In this document: positions 53,761 through 60,939 of the stretch, one piece after another | Numbering within the stretch: the first letter of the stretch is position 1 | Layout of the letters: each line of letters opens with the position of its first letter | Assembly (NCBI RefSeq): GCF_025643595.1 | Contig: NZ_CP102826.1 | Span: 2,108,001 to 2,172,000, forward strand | Direction: 5' to 3' | DNA from: Saccharopolyspora rosea | Lineage (GTDB): Bacteria > Actinomycetota > Actinomycetes > Mycobacteriales > Pseudonocardiaceae | DNA: 64,000 nt | Made by a program: the position numbers and the translations under genes | Notes under the pieces: model-generated | What the model was told of the DNA's origin: nothing | Databases searched by the model: none | What the model saw: the letters and a program-made list of their open reading frames with translations, nothing else

Positions 53761-53762
53761 CA

Positions 53763-53789
53763 GCCGGGGCCGCTGCCGCGGCCCCCGGC
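53763..53789 (+). terminator. Hairpin directly after the giant gene
   Basis: GCCGGGGCCGC (53763-53773), a TGCC loop, then GCGGCCCCCGGC form a stem with one bulged C, starting two bases after the stop codon. There is no T-tract, as is common in GC-rich actinobacteria. Confidence 0.55.
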
Positions 53790-53845
53790 CACCGATCAAG
53801 CCCGTGGCCGGCGGCGAACAGCGATCACGCGCCCCACGAAGCGTT

Positions 53846-53881
53846 CCGGCCCGAGCTCTCCGCGGGGAGAACTCGGGCCGG
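53846..53881. terminator. Bidirectional hairpin between convergent genes
   Basis: CCGGCCCGAG (53846-53855) pairs with CTCGGGCCGG (53872-53881), with a further TCTCC/GGAGA pairing inside. It lies between the giant gene (+) and the response regulator (-) and could stop transcription in both directions. Confidence 0.7.
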
Positions 53882-53899
53882 GATCGGGTCAGCCGCGTC

Positions 53900-54622
53900 T
53901 CACAGCAGGCCGAGGTCGCGGGCCTTGGCGATGGCCTCGACCCGGTTGCGCGCGCCCAGTTTGCGGCAGGCGTTCTGCAGGTAGCTCTTGACGGTGTTGC
54001 GGGACAGGAACATGGCCTCGGCGATCTCCGGGTTGCTCTCACCCACCGCGACCCGGCGCAGCACGTCGTACTCGCGGGCGGTGATCAGCGAGCCGCCGCG
54101 GTCGTCGCCGACGGGATTGCCGCGGGCGGGAGGGCGCGGGGCACCGCCCCGCGCCGCCGCCAGCACGGTGCCCACGATGTCGCTGCGGGCGGAATCCTTG
54201 AGCAGCACGCCCTGCGCTCCCGCGTCGATGGCCGACCGCACCGCGGCGTGCTCGGGATAGGCGGTGAAGATCACCACTCGCACTCCCGGAACGACGCGGC
54301 GCAGCTCGGCGACGACCTCGGGGGCGAGCAGGTCCCGCAACCGGAGGTCGAGCAGCACCACGTCCGGCCGGGTGGTGGCGGCGAGTTCGATCGCCTCCGC
54401 GCCCGAACCGGCGCCGCCCACCACCCGGACCGCCCGGCTGGCCGCCAGCAGCATGCCCGCGCCCTCGCGCACCACCGGGTGGTCGTCGACGACGAGCACC
54501 CGGACCGGGTCCCCGGGGCGCGCGGCGAGGTCACCACTCCCGCGCCCCGGGGCGTGCCGGTCCGGACGCCGTTCCGGCAGGACCGCGGCCCGCTTCGTCG
54601 AGCGTTCGATGCTCGTCGTCAT
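53900..54622 (-). CDS. NarL/LuxR-family two-component response regulator
   Basis: The 240-residue product has a receiver domain at residues about 41-158: acidic pair D46-D47, phospho-acceptor D92 in VVLLDLRL, T120 and K142. A LuxR-type HTH follows at about 178-240 (LTAREYDVLRRVAVGESNPE-like, then RNTVKSYLQNACRKLGA). The first 38 residues are an unusual Arg-rich extension. A GTG at 54628 overlaps the stop of the aldehyde dehydrogenase gene (GTGA) and could be the true start two codons upstream. The overlap implies co-transcription with the dehydrogenase. The soluble histidine kinase at 57936 is the only kinase nearby and a plausible partner. Confidence 0.9.
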   Translation of the reverse strand: MTTSIERSTKRAAVLPERRPDRHAPGRGSGDLAARPGDPVRVLVVDDHPVVREGAGMLLAASRAVRVVGGAGSGAEAIELAATTRPDVVLLDLRLRDLLAPEVVAELRRVVPGVRVVIFTAYPEHAAVRSAIDAGAQGVLLKDSARSDIVGTVLAAARGGAPRPPARGNPVGDDRGGSLITAREYDVLRRVAVGESNPEIAEAMFLSRNTVKSYLQNACRKLGARNRVEAIAKARDLGLL

Positions 54623-54624
54623 GG

Positions 54625-56073
54625 TCACACCGCGTCCGCGACCTTGTTGAGGGTGATGGACTGCCAGTTGGTGTACTCCACGAGGCCGTGCACCGAGTTC
54701 TCGCAGCCGATGCCGGACTGCTTGTGCCCGCCGAACGCCTGCAGCGGCGAGTACTGGTGCACCTCGTTGAGCCACACGGTCCCGGCGTCGATCCGGCGGC
54801 CGATGCGCTCCAGCGCCTCCAGGTCCTTGCCCCACACCGTGGCGCCGAGACCCCAGTCGGTGTCGTTGGCGCGGGCCACCACGTCGTCCTCGTCGCGCCA
54901 CTTGACCACCGGCAGGATCGGGCCGAACGGTTCCTCCCGCACCAGGCGGGAATCCTCCGGCGGGTTGTCCACGATGGTCACCGGCACGAACCAGCCGGGC
55001 GCGTCCTCGTCGATCTCGCCGCCCAGCGCGAACCGGTAGCCGTTGGCGCGGCAGTCCTCGAAGTACTCGCGGACCTTCCGGTACTGCGGCTCGTTCTGGA
55101 TCGGGCCGAGCCCGGTGTCCGGTTCGGACCCGTCGCCGACCTTGACCGTGCGGGCGTAGGCCACGAGCGCGGCCAGCACCTCGTCGTAGACGTCCTCGTG
55201 GACGTAGAGCCGCTTCGCGGCGTTGCAGAACTGCGCGTTGTTCTGGAACGCGGCCCAGAACAGCTGCGGGGCGACCTTCTCCGGGTCCACGTCGGGCAGC
55301 ACGATCGCCGGGTCGTTGCCGCCCAGTTCCAGGGTGAGGCGCTTGAGGTTCCCGGCCGCCGAGCGCATCACGTGCTTGCCGGTCTCGGTGTTGCCGGTGA
55401 AGGCGATTTTGTCGATGCCCTCGTGCGCGGTCATCCACCGGCCCAGGTCGTCGTCCCCGCTGACCACGTTGAACACCCCCGGCGGCAGCAGGTCCTGCAC
55501 CAGCTCGCCGAGCTTGAGCGTGCACAGCGGGGTGAACGGCGACGGCTTGACGATGATGCAGTTGCCGGTCAGCAGCGCGGGCGCGATCTTCCACACCGCC
55601 AGCAGCACCGGGAAGTTCCACGGCGTGATCGCCCCGACCACGCCCAGCGGCGTGTACCGGGTCACCACCCGGTGCTGCGGGGTGTCCTCGATGACCTCCT
55701 CGGGCAGCGACTGCTCGGCGATCGCCTTCAGCCAGGCCACCGACCCGCCGATCTCCCACTCCGCCCCGGCGCGCGGTTTGCCCTGCTCAGTGGTCAGCAG
55801 CGCCATGAACTCCTCGGCGTGCGCCTCCAGCCGTTCCCCGATGGCGCGCACGGCGGCCTGCCGCTTGTCCAGCGGCGTCGCCGCCCAGCCGGGGAACGCC
55901 TCGCGCGCCGCCGCCACGGCGCGGTCCAGCTGGTCGCGGTCGGCGGCCGGAACCTGGGCGACGACCTGCTTGGTCGCCGGGTTGAACACGTCCACCCTGC
56001 TCGCGGCGTCGGCCGACACGCCGTTGACGGTCATCACGTAGTCGGTGCCGAAGTCGATCTGCGACGTCGTCAC
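54625..56073 (-). CDS. NAD(P)-dependent aldehyde dehydrogenase
   Basis: The 482-residue enzyme is a full-length ALDH superfamily member that oxidises an aldehyde to the acid. Visible catalytic residues: N153 in PWNFP, K176 in VKPSPF, E249 in LELGG and the nucleophile C283 in NNAQFCNAAKRL. The FTGNTETG loop near 225 contacts the cofactor. The GTG start is preceded by AGGAGG (56079-56084) at 5 nt spacing; the longer open frame upstream lacks ALDH sequence. It overlaps the response regulator gene. With the alcohol dehydrogenase at 59365 it could complete an alcohol-to-acid pathway. The substrate is unknown. Confidence 0.92.
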   Translation of the reverse strand: MTTSQIDFGTDYVMTVNGVSADAASRVDVFNPATKQVVAQVPAADRDQLDRAVAAAREAFPGWAATPLDKRQAAVRAIGERLEAHAEEFMALLTTEQGKPRAGAEWEIGGSVAWLKAIAEQSLPEEVIEDTPQHRVVTRYTPLGVVGAITPWNFPVLLAVWKIAPALLTGNCIIVKPSPFTPLCTLKLGELVQDLLPPGVFNVVSGDDDLGRWMTAHEGIDKIAFTGNTETGKHVMRSAAGNLKRLTLELGGNDPAIVLPDVDPEKVAPQLFWAAFQNNAQFCNAAKRLYVHEDVYDEVLAALVAYARTVKVGDGSEPDTGLGPIQNEPQYRKVREYFEDCRANGYRFALGGEIDEDAPGWFVPVTIVDNPPEDSRLVREEPFGPILPVVKWRDEDDVVARANDTDWGLGATVWGKDLEALERIGRRIDAGTVWLNEVHQYSPLQAFGGHKQSGIGCENSVHGLVEYTNWQSITLNKVADAV

Positions 56074-56085
56074 GTCACCCTCCTC

Positions 56086-56096
56086 ATCCGTCGGAT
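56086..56096. promoter_or_regulatory. Short palindrome close to the aldehyde dehydrogenase start
   Basis: ATCCG-T-CGGAT is a perfect 5-bp inverted repeat, 13 bp upstream of the GTG start and next to the ribosome binding site. It may be chance or a repressor site. Confidence 0.25.
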
Positions 56097-56137
56097 CACA
56101 GCTGGTGACATCGTGGGGGTGATCGCACCGTCGCCGA

Positions 56138-56154
56138 TGTTCCGATCTGGAACA
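56138..56154. promoter_or_regulatory. Candidate operator TGTTCC-N5-GGAACA upstream of aldehyde dehydrogenase
   Basis: TGTTCCGATCTGGAACA has perfect 6-bp arms. It lies in the 85-bp gap between the AcoR-like regulator gene and the aldehyde dehydrogenase gene, 65 bp upstream of the latter's start. That is a fitting place for the neighbouring regulator's dimeric Fis-type HTH. Inferred only. Confidence 0.5.
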
Positions 56155-56158
56155 CCGA

Positions 56159-57790
56159 TCACTCGATCGAGAGAGCCCGGATGCGCCGGTAGAGGGTGGT
56201 GCGCCCGATTCCCAGCTCGACCGCGGCGCGCACCTTGTTCCCGCCGTTGCGCCGCAGGGCGGAGCGGATGATGTCGCGCTCGGCCTCCTCCAGGGGCGAC
56301 AGCCGCCTGCCCGGGCCCGGCGACCGGTAGGCGGCGGGCAGGTCGGCCGGGGTGAGGTCACCGGCGCCGCGCCGCTCGGCTGCCATCCGCACCACGCTCG
56401 TGAGTTCGTGCAGGTTGCCGGGCCAGGTGTGCCGGGCCAGGCAGCGCAGCGCGTCCGGCGTGAAGCGCAGCGGCGTGCCGGGGTGGTGCTCGGCGAGCAA
56501 CCGCGACACCATCGCCGGGATCTCCTGGCGGCGCAGCCGCAGCGGCGGCAGGTCGACGCGGTGCGGGCAGCGGGACAGCAGCCGGGTGTGCTCCCCGTCC
56601 AGTTCCGCCACCGGCGGTCCGGTCAGCACGACCTGACCGGTCGCGTGGTCGAGCACGGAGAGCAGACCGCTCACCGCGTTCTCCGGCAGCAGGTGCACGT
56701 TCTCGACCACGGTGAGCTGGCCGGCGGATCCCGTCGACACGGCGACCCGGGCCAACCACGCGTGCACCCCGGCCGCGCCGAGGTGCACGGCGTCGTGCAC
56801 GCGCACCGGCTTGCCATCGGCGAGTTCGCGTGCCGCCGTGGTGCGCCCGCTGCCGATTTCGCCGCAGATCAGCAGCGGCCCGCGCACCGACCGGAGGTCG
56901 TCGAGCTGGTCCTGGACCCGGGCCGCCGACATGCGCCGCCGCCGCGGGGTGCGCTGACCGTCCACAGTGGAGAACTCGTAGAGCACCGCCCCGTGCGCGC
57001 CCTCGACGGCGGTCGCGGTGACCAGCACCTCGCTGCCGGACGCGAGGGCGAGCCGGGCGGGCCCGCCGCGCGCGGCCGAGCGCAGCGCGACGTAGTCGGC
57101 GGGGTCGAGCAGGTCGGTCGCGGCCGGGTTCGCCAGCGTCAACCCCTCGCCGAGCACGACCACCGGCGCCTCGGTGCGGGCCGTCCTGGACTGGTAGGCC
57201 GCGAGCATGCTCTTCTCGCTGCGGCGACTCCCGTCGAGCAGGCGCTGCTCGATGTCGTGCGCGGCGCGTTGCAGGAACGGCCCGAGCAGCGGCGTGGCGT
57301 CCCGGGCGTAGCCGGTGACGTCGAGCACGCCTTCGAGCTTGCCGGTGGTCGGGTGCCAGACGGGGTGCCCGTAGCAGCAGAACTGCTTGAGCGGCTCCAG
57401 GTAGTGCTCCTCCCCGGTCACGAAGACGCCGCGGCGGGTCTCGTAGGTGGTGGCCAGCGAGTTCGTGCCGGTGCTGTCCTCCAGGTACTGGCTGCCGGGC
57501 ACCGCGCGCACCTCGTCGAGCGCGTCCCCGAGCCGCGTCTGCCCGAACCGCCGATCGACGATGCGGGACTGGGCGTCGGCGAGCAGCACGCTGAACCCGG
57601 TCTCCGCCAGCTGCGAGGCCACGGTGTCGAGCACCGGAGCCGCCGCGGCGACGAGTCGGCTCTGCTGGTCCACCTCCGCCAGCCGCACCCGGTGCAGCGG
57701 GGTGTCCGGAGCGAGCCCGCTGATCCGGGCCCGGTGCCAGGAGAGGCGGATCTCGGGACGCAGCGCGGTCTCGCCGGGTTCAGACGGCAC
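56159..57790 (-). CDS. AcoR-like GAF/Fis transcriptional regulator lacking the sigma-54 contact motif
   Basis: The 543-residue protein has the AcoR-family layout. It starts LRPEIRLSWHRARISGL and has a GAF sensor domain (about 45-185, with GTNSLATTYETRRGVFVTGE and a CCYGHPVWHP segment). A degenerate AAA+ domain has Walker A at 310-318 (GEIGSGRTT, Arg in place of the usual Lys), and a C-terminal Fis-type HTH (NKVRAAVELGIGRTTLYRRI) ends the protein. I see no GAFTGA loop, so it probably does not activate sigma-54 polymerase. I chose GTG 57790 for its AGGAGG (57795-57800); an ATG at 57829 would add 13 residues but has no such site. It likely senses an alcohol, aldehyde or ketone and controls the adjacent dehydrogenases. 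Confidence 0.88.
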   Translation of the reverse strand: MPSEPGETALRPEIRLSWHRARISGLAPDTPLHRVRLAEVDQQSRLVAAAAPVLDTVASQLAETGFSVLLADAQSRIVDRRFGQTRLGDALDEVRAVPGSQYLEDSTGTNSLATTYETRRGVFVTGEEHYLEPLKQFCCYGHPVWHPTTGKLEGVLDVTGYARDATPLLGPFLQRAAHDIEQRLLDGSRRSEKSMLAAYQSRTARTEAPVVVLGEGLTLANPAATDLLDPADYVALRSAARGGPARLALASGSEVLVTATAVEGAHGAVLYEFSTVDGQRTPRRRRMSAARVQDQLDDLRSVRGPLLICGEIGSGRTTAARELADGKPVRVHDAVHLGAAGVHAWLARVAVSTGSAGQLTVVENVHLLPENAVSGLLSVLDHATGQVVLTGPPVAELDGEHTRLLSRCPHRVDLPPLRLRRQEIPAMVSRLLAEHHPGTPLRFTPDALRCLARHTWPGNLHELTSVVRMAAERRGAGDLTPADLPAAYRSPGPGRRLSPLEEAERDIIRSALRRNGGNKVRAAVELGIGRTTLYRRIRALSIE

Positions 57791-57935
57791 GGCTCCTCCT
57801 CTGGTGTCGTGCGGATCGGTCGTGTTCATCGAGGCAAGGGACGGCCGCCGGGAGCAACCCTCCATTCGGGGGTGGTTTCCGCCGCGCCGCCGACGTACAC
57901 CGGTAGGAATGGCACCGGCGAGCGGAGGAGTCGAC
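57791..57935. promoter_or_regulatory. Divergent regulator / histidine kinase intergenic region
   Basis: These 145 bp lie between divergent starts and should hold both promoters. GGAGGAG at 57924-57930 is the kinase gene's ribosome binding site. No operator-like palindrome is evident. Confidence 0.35.
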
Positions 57936-59111
57936 ATGCGGCGGGACGAGCGGTCCCAGGAGCAGGTGCGGGAGAGCCTGGCACGGCTGGCCGAACTGGA
58001 CCGCTTGTATTCGGAGGCGGCGACCGCGGGATGTCGGTCCCTGGCGATCCGGCGTTCGGTGGATCGGCTGCTGGCCGAGGACGCCGACTTCACCATCGCC
58101 TGGATCGGCGTGCCCGACCAGGAGTCGCAGCTGCGGATCAGAGCGGCCGGCGGTACGCGAACCGGTCTGCTGCGCGACCTCCCCGTGCCGCGCGGCGCGG
58201 GCCTGACCGGGAAGGTCTTCGCGCGCGGCTCGGTGGAATGGGTCGACGAGTACTTCGGTTCGCAACTGATCACCCACGACTTCGACCGCGAGATTGACGA
58301 GGAAGGTGTCACCCGGCTCATCGCGGTCCCCATCGTCAGCGACAGCCGGACGATCGGTGTCCTGTCGGCGGGGGTGAGGATACCCGGCGCGTTCGGCAGC
58401 CGGGCAGTGGAGCGGGTGGTGGCCGTGGCCAACAGCGCCGCGCTGGCCGCGTCGGTCGCCGAGCGCGAGCAGCGGAGCGCCGAGATCGCCGCCCACGAGG
58501 AGCGGCGGCGGATGGCGGTGGAACTGCACGACACCGTGGGGGCGATGCTGTTCGCGATCGGCGCCGGTGCCCGGGACATGCACGAGCACCTCGGCGACGA
58601 CCGCGCGCTGGTGCAGCGGCTGAACCGGATCGAGGAGCAGGCCGCCGAAGCCAGCCGGCTGCTGCGCGAATCGCTGCGCGCCCTGCGGGCCTCGCCCACC
58701 GAACTGGCGCTGTCGGTGGCCCTGCAGGCCGACTGCCACGCCTTCGAGGAGCGCTCCGGGGTCCGGGCGCACCTGGTCAGCCTCGGCGACCTGCCGGTGC
58801 TGCCGCAGCACCGCATCAACGTGCTGCTCGCCGCGGTCCGCGAGGCGCTGCTGAACGTGGAGAAGCACGCGCAGGCGACGTCGGTGGCGGTCAGCGTCTC
58901 CGTCGACGACGGACTGCTCAGCATCGCCGTGACCGACGACGGGGTGGGCATCCCGCGGTCCTTCGACCCGCTGACCGAGGTGGCGGCGCCGGAGTCGGAC
59001 GGGATGGGGCTGCGCAGCGTCGCCGAGTCCCTCGCGCGCATCGGCGGCACGCTCCAGGTCCGGGCCAGCGCCGACGGCGGAACGGTCTGGCGGGCACGGG
59101 TGCCGGTGTGA
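57936..59111 (+). CDS. Soluble GAF-domain sensor histidine kinase (NarX/DevS-type)
   Basis: The 391-residue protein has a coiled N-terminus, a GAF sensor (about 35-175) and a HisKA_3 dimerisation/phosphotransfer motif (EERRRMAVELH198DTVG). A C-terminal HATPase domain follows, with N307 in EALLNVEKH and the D335-G-V-G loop. There is no membrane segment, so it senses a cytoplasmic signal. GGAGGAG lies 5 nt before the ATG. It is divergent from the AcoR-like regulator. The NarL-type regulator at 53900 is of the matching class, so the two may form a split two-component pair around the aldehyde dehydrogenase. Confidence 0.9.
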   Translation: MRRDERSQEQVRESLARLAELDRLYSEAATAGCRSLAIRRSVDRLLAEDADFTIAWIGVPDQESQLRIRAAGGTRTGLLRDLPVPRGAGLTGKVFARGSVEWVDEYFGSQLITHDFDREIDEEGVTRLIAVPIVSDSRTIGVLSAGVRIPGAFGSRAVERVVAVANSAALAASVAEREQRSAEIAAHEERRRMAVELHDTVGAMLFAIGAGARDMHEHLGDDRALVQRLNRIEEQAAEASRLLRESLRALRASPTELALSVALQADCHAFEERSGVRAHLVSLGDLPVLPQHRINVLLAAVREALLNVEKHAQATSVAVSVSVDDGLLSIAVTDDGVGIPRSFDPLTEVAAPESDGMGLRSVAESLARIGGTLQVRASADGGTVWRARVPV

Positions 59112-59186
59112 GCGCCTGTCTTCGAACCTGCTCCCGGAAGCCGGAGCCGGTGTGGCTGTGGCGCGTCAGGGCCTCGTTGGGGGGGT

Positions 59187-59247
59187 GGTCGGGTGACGGG
59201 CGGGCCGCTGAGGTTCCGCCACCGGCACCGCCGCCCAAGACGAGTTC
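59187..59247 (+). repeat. Dispersed intergenic repeat, copy 2
   Basis: A 61-bp element (GGTCGGGTGACGGG to CGAGTTC) containing the 24-bp core shared with copy 1. It is in inverted orientation relative to copy 3 (60481-60541), so the pair flanks the alcohol dehydrogenase gene. The rest of the 253-bp gap (59112-59364) shows only the ribosome binding site AAAGGA (59352-59357) of the next gene. Confidence 0.7.
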
Positions 59248-59364
59248 AAAGACAGGCTCTGGGGCCGCGAAACCCTCCAGCTGGAGGTGCTCGCTGATCT
59301 GTTCGGTGGACCATGCTGCGACCGGTCACCGCTAGTGAACGAACATCACGGAAAGGACCGTTCA

Positions 59365-60468
59365 ATGCAGACCACCGCAGCAGTGCTCCGTGAAACCGGC
59401 AACCCGTTGGTCCTGGAGGACGTGGAGATCGAACAGCCCCGCGCCGGGGAGGTCCTGGTCCGCATGGTCGGCGTCGGGGTCTGCCACACCGACCTGGGCG
59501 TGATCGCCACCGCGGCCCCGGAGCAGCTGCCGGTCGTGCTCGGGCACGAGGGCTCCGGCGTCGTCGAGGCCGTGGGCGAGGGCGTCACCTCGGTGGCGCC
59601 CGGCGACCACGTGGTGCTGAGCTACAACTCCTGCCACGACTGCGATCACTGCGCGAGCGGGATCAACGTGCACTGCCGCAACTTCGTGCCGCTGAACCTG
59701 GTCGGCGCCCGCCTGGACGGGTCGTCGCCGCTGAGCCGCGGTGACGAGAAGGTCTTCGGGCACTTCTTCGGCCAGTCGTCCTTCGCCCGGCACGCCATCG
59801 CCAGCGAGAACAACACGGTCAAGGTCAACCCGGACCTGCCGCTGGAGCTGCTCGGGCCGCTCGGCTGCGGGGTGCAGACCGGCGCCGGTGCGGTGCTGAA
59901 CTCGCTGAACCCCGAGGAGGGGTCGAGCATCGCGGTGTTCGCCGCCGGGTCGGTCGGGCTCAGCGCGATCATGGCGGCCGTGGTCGCGGGCTGCTCCACC
60001 ATCATCGCGGTGGACCCGAAGGAGAGCCGGCGGGAGTTGGCGACCCGGTTCGGGGCCACCCACACCGTCGACCCGCAGGCCGTGGACCCGGTCGAGGCGA
60101 TCCGCGAGATCACCGGCGGCACCGGCGCCCGCTACTCCGTCGACTGCATCGGGTTGCCGCAGGTGGTGCGGCAGGCGCTTGAGTGCCTGCAGTCGTACGG
60201 CGTGTGCGCCACGGTCGGGTTCCAGGGCATGAACAACGAGGTGACGATCGACCAGGGGCACCTGCTGTTCGGCCGTTCCCTGGTCGGTGTCATCGAGGGC
60301 GACGCGGTGCCCGGCGACTTCATCCCGCACATGATCGAGCTGTACCTGCAGGGCCGCTTCCCGTTCGACAAGCTCATCAGCACCTTCACCTTCGAGCAGA
60401 TCAACGAGGCGATCGACGCCGCCCACCACGGCGAGGTCGCCAAGGCGGTGCTCACCTTCGAGTCCTGA
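59365..60468 (+). CDS. Zinc-dependent NAD-type alcohol dehydrogenase (aryl-alcohol dehydrogenase-like)
   Basis: The 367-residue protein is a medium-chain dehydrogenase with both zinc sites. Catalytic ligands are C40 (GVCHTD), H61/E62 (GHEG) and C168 (LGCGVQTG); structural Cys are 90, 93, 96 and 104 (SCHDCDHC...C). The Rossmann motif is AAGSVG (194-199), and D217 at the end of the next strand suggests NAD rather than NADP. The overall pattern is closest to aryl/benzyl alcohol dehydrogenases. The ATG is chosen for AAAGGA 7 nt upstream; an in-frame ATG at 59287 lacks family sequence. It likely feeds the aldehyde dehydrogenase at 54625. The substrate is not determinable here. Confidence 0.93.
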   Translation: MQTTAAVLRETGNPLVLEDVEIEQPRAGEVLVRMVGVGVCHTDLGVIATAAPEQLPVVLGHEGSGVVEAVGEGVTSVAPGDHVVLSYNSCHDCDHCASGINVHCRNFVPLNLVGARLDGSSPLSRGDEKVFGHFFGQSSFARHAIASENNTVKVNPDLPLELLGPLGCGVQTGAGAVLNSLNPEEGSSIAVFAAGSVGLSAIMAAVVAGCSTIIAVDPKESRRELATRFGATHTVDPQAVDPVEAIREITGGTGARYSVDCIGLPQVVRQALECLQSYGVCATVGFQGMNNEVTIDQGHLLFGRSLVGVIEGDAVPGDFIPHMIELYLQGRFPFDKLISTFTFEQINEAIDAAHHGEVAKAVLTFES

Positions 60469-60480
60469 AAGTCCGCGGTC

Positions 60481-60541
60481 GAACTCGTCGTGGGTGGCGG
60501 AGTGGCGGAACCTCGGCGGCCGCCCGCCCCGTCACCCGACC
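60481..60541 (-). repeat. Dispersed intergenic repeat, copy 3 (inverted)
   Basis: Its reverse complement matches copy 2 end to end (GGTCGGGTGACGGG, GAGGTTCCGCCA, then GACGAGTTC) with a few small indels. It begins 12 bp after the alcohol dehydrogenase stop. Confidence 0.7.
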
Positions 60542-60547
60542 GCCCCG

Positions 60548-60580
60548 GAGGAGGTGCTGACCGCGCCACAGCGCCTCCTC
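60548..60580. terminator. Hairpin downstream of alcohol dehydrogenase
   Basis: GAGGAGGTGC (60548-60557) pairs with GCGCCTCCTC (60571-60580) with one G-T pair. Confidence 0.4.
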
Positions 60581-60585
60581 GGGAG

Positions 60586-60625
60586 AGCCCCGACTCGTGT
60601 TGCCAATGCACACAGCGTCGGGGCT
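60586..60625. terminator. Strong hairpin followed by TTT downstream of alcohol dehydrogenase
   Basis: AGCCCCGAC (60586-60594) pairs with GTCGGGGCT (60617-60625). Inside the loop GTGT and ACAC can extend the stem. TT follows on the plus strand. The likely terminator for the alcohol dehydrogenase gene. Confidence 0.65.
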
Positions 60626-60828
60626 TTCCTCGCGAGACAGGGCGATGAAGCGAGAGCCCTTCGCGGCGGGAACCGTGACTGTCCGGTGTGGACATGACAA
60701 CGGTCCTGATCCGCTCGCTGGTCGGCAACGGGCGGAAGATCCAGCAGACGCACGGATCGGCCTCGCGTCGAACGAACCTGTTTTCGCTGTCGCTCACGCG
60801 CCTGCTCACTCTCTGCTTCTCTTGGAGG

Positions 60829-60868
60829 CGGCCGGTTGGCGCCTGTCCGCAAGAACGCCAACCGGCCG
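60829..60868. terminator. 13-bp perfect hairpin downstream of the small minus-strand genes
   Basis: CGGCCGGTTGGCG (60829-60841) pairs perfectly with CGCCAACCGGCCG (60856-60868). It lies 71 bp past the stop of the 94-residue gene, so it is probably its terminator. I find no gene between 60626 and 60939. Confidence 0.65.
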
Positions 60869-60939
60869 CGAACGGACCGATGCCGGGTCGGGGGACTGCG
60901 ACGGCACAGACGCGACATCGGGCCGTGCCTTGGGGGCCG

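Noticed and set aside
12583..54042. Long open frames on the minus strand tiling the giant gene (for example 18646-29397)
   Set aside because: They are antisense to a conserved-domain gene, have Arg/His/Gly/Pro-skewed compositions with no domains, and arise because GC-rich codons rarely give stops in that frame.
59287..59364. Earlier ATG for the alcohol dehydrogenase
   Set aside because: The added residues match nothing in the family and the ribosome binding site AAAGGA is placed for the ATG at 59365.
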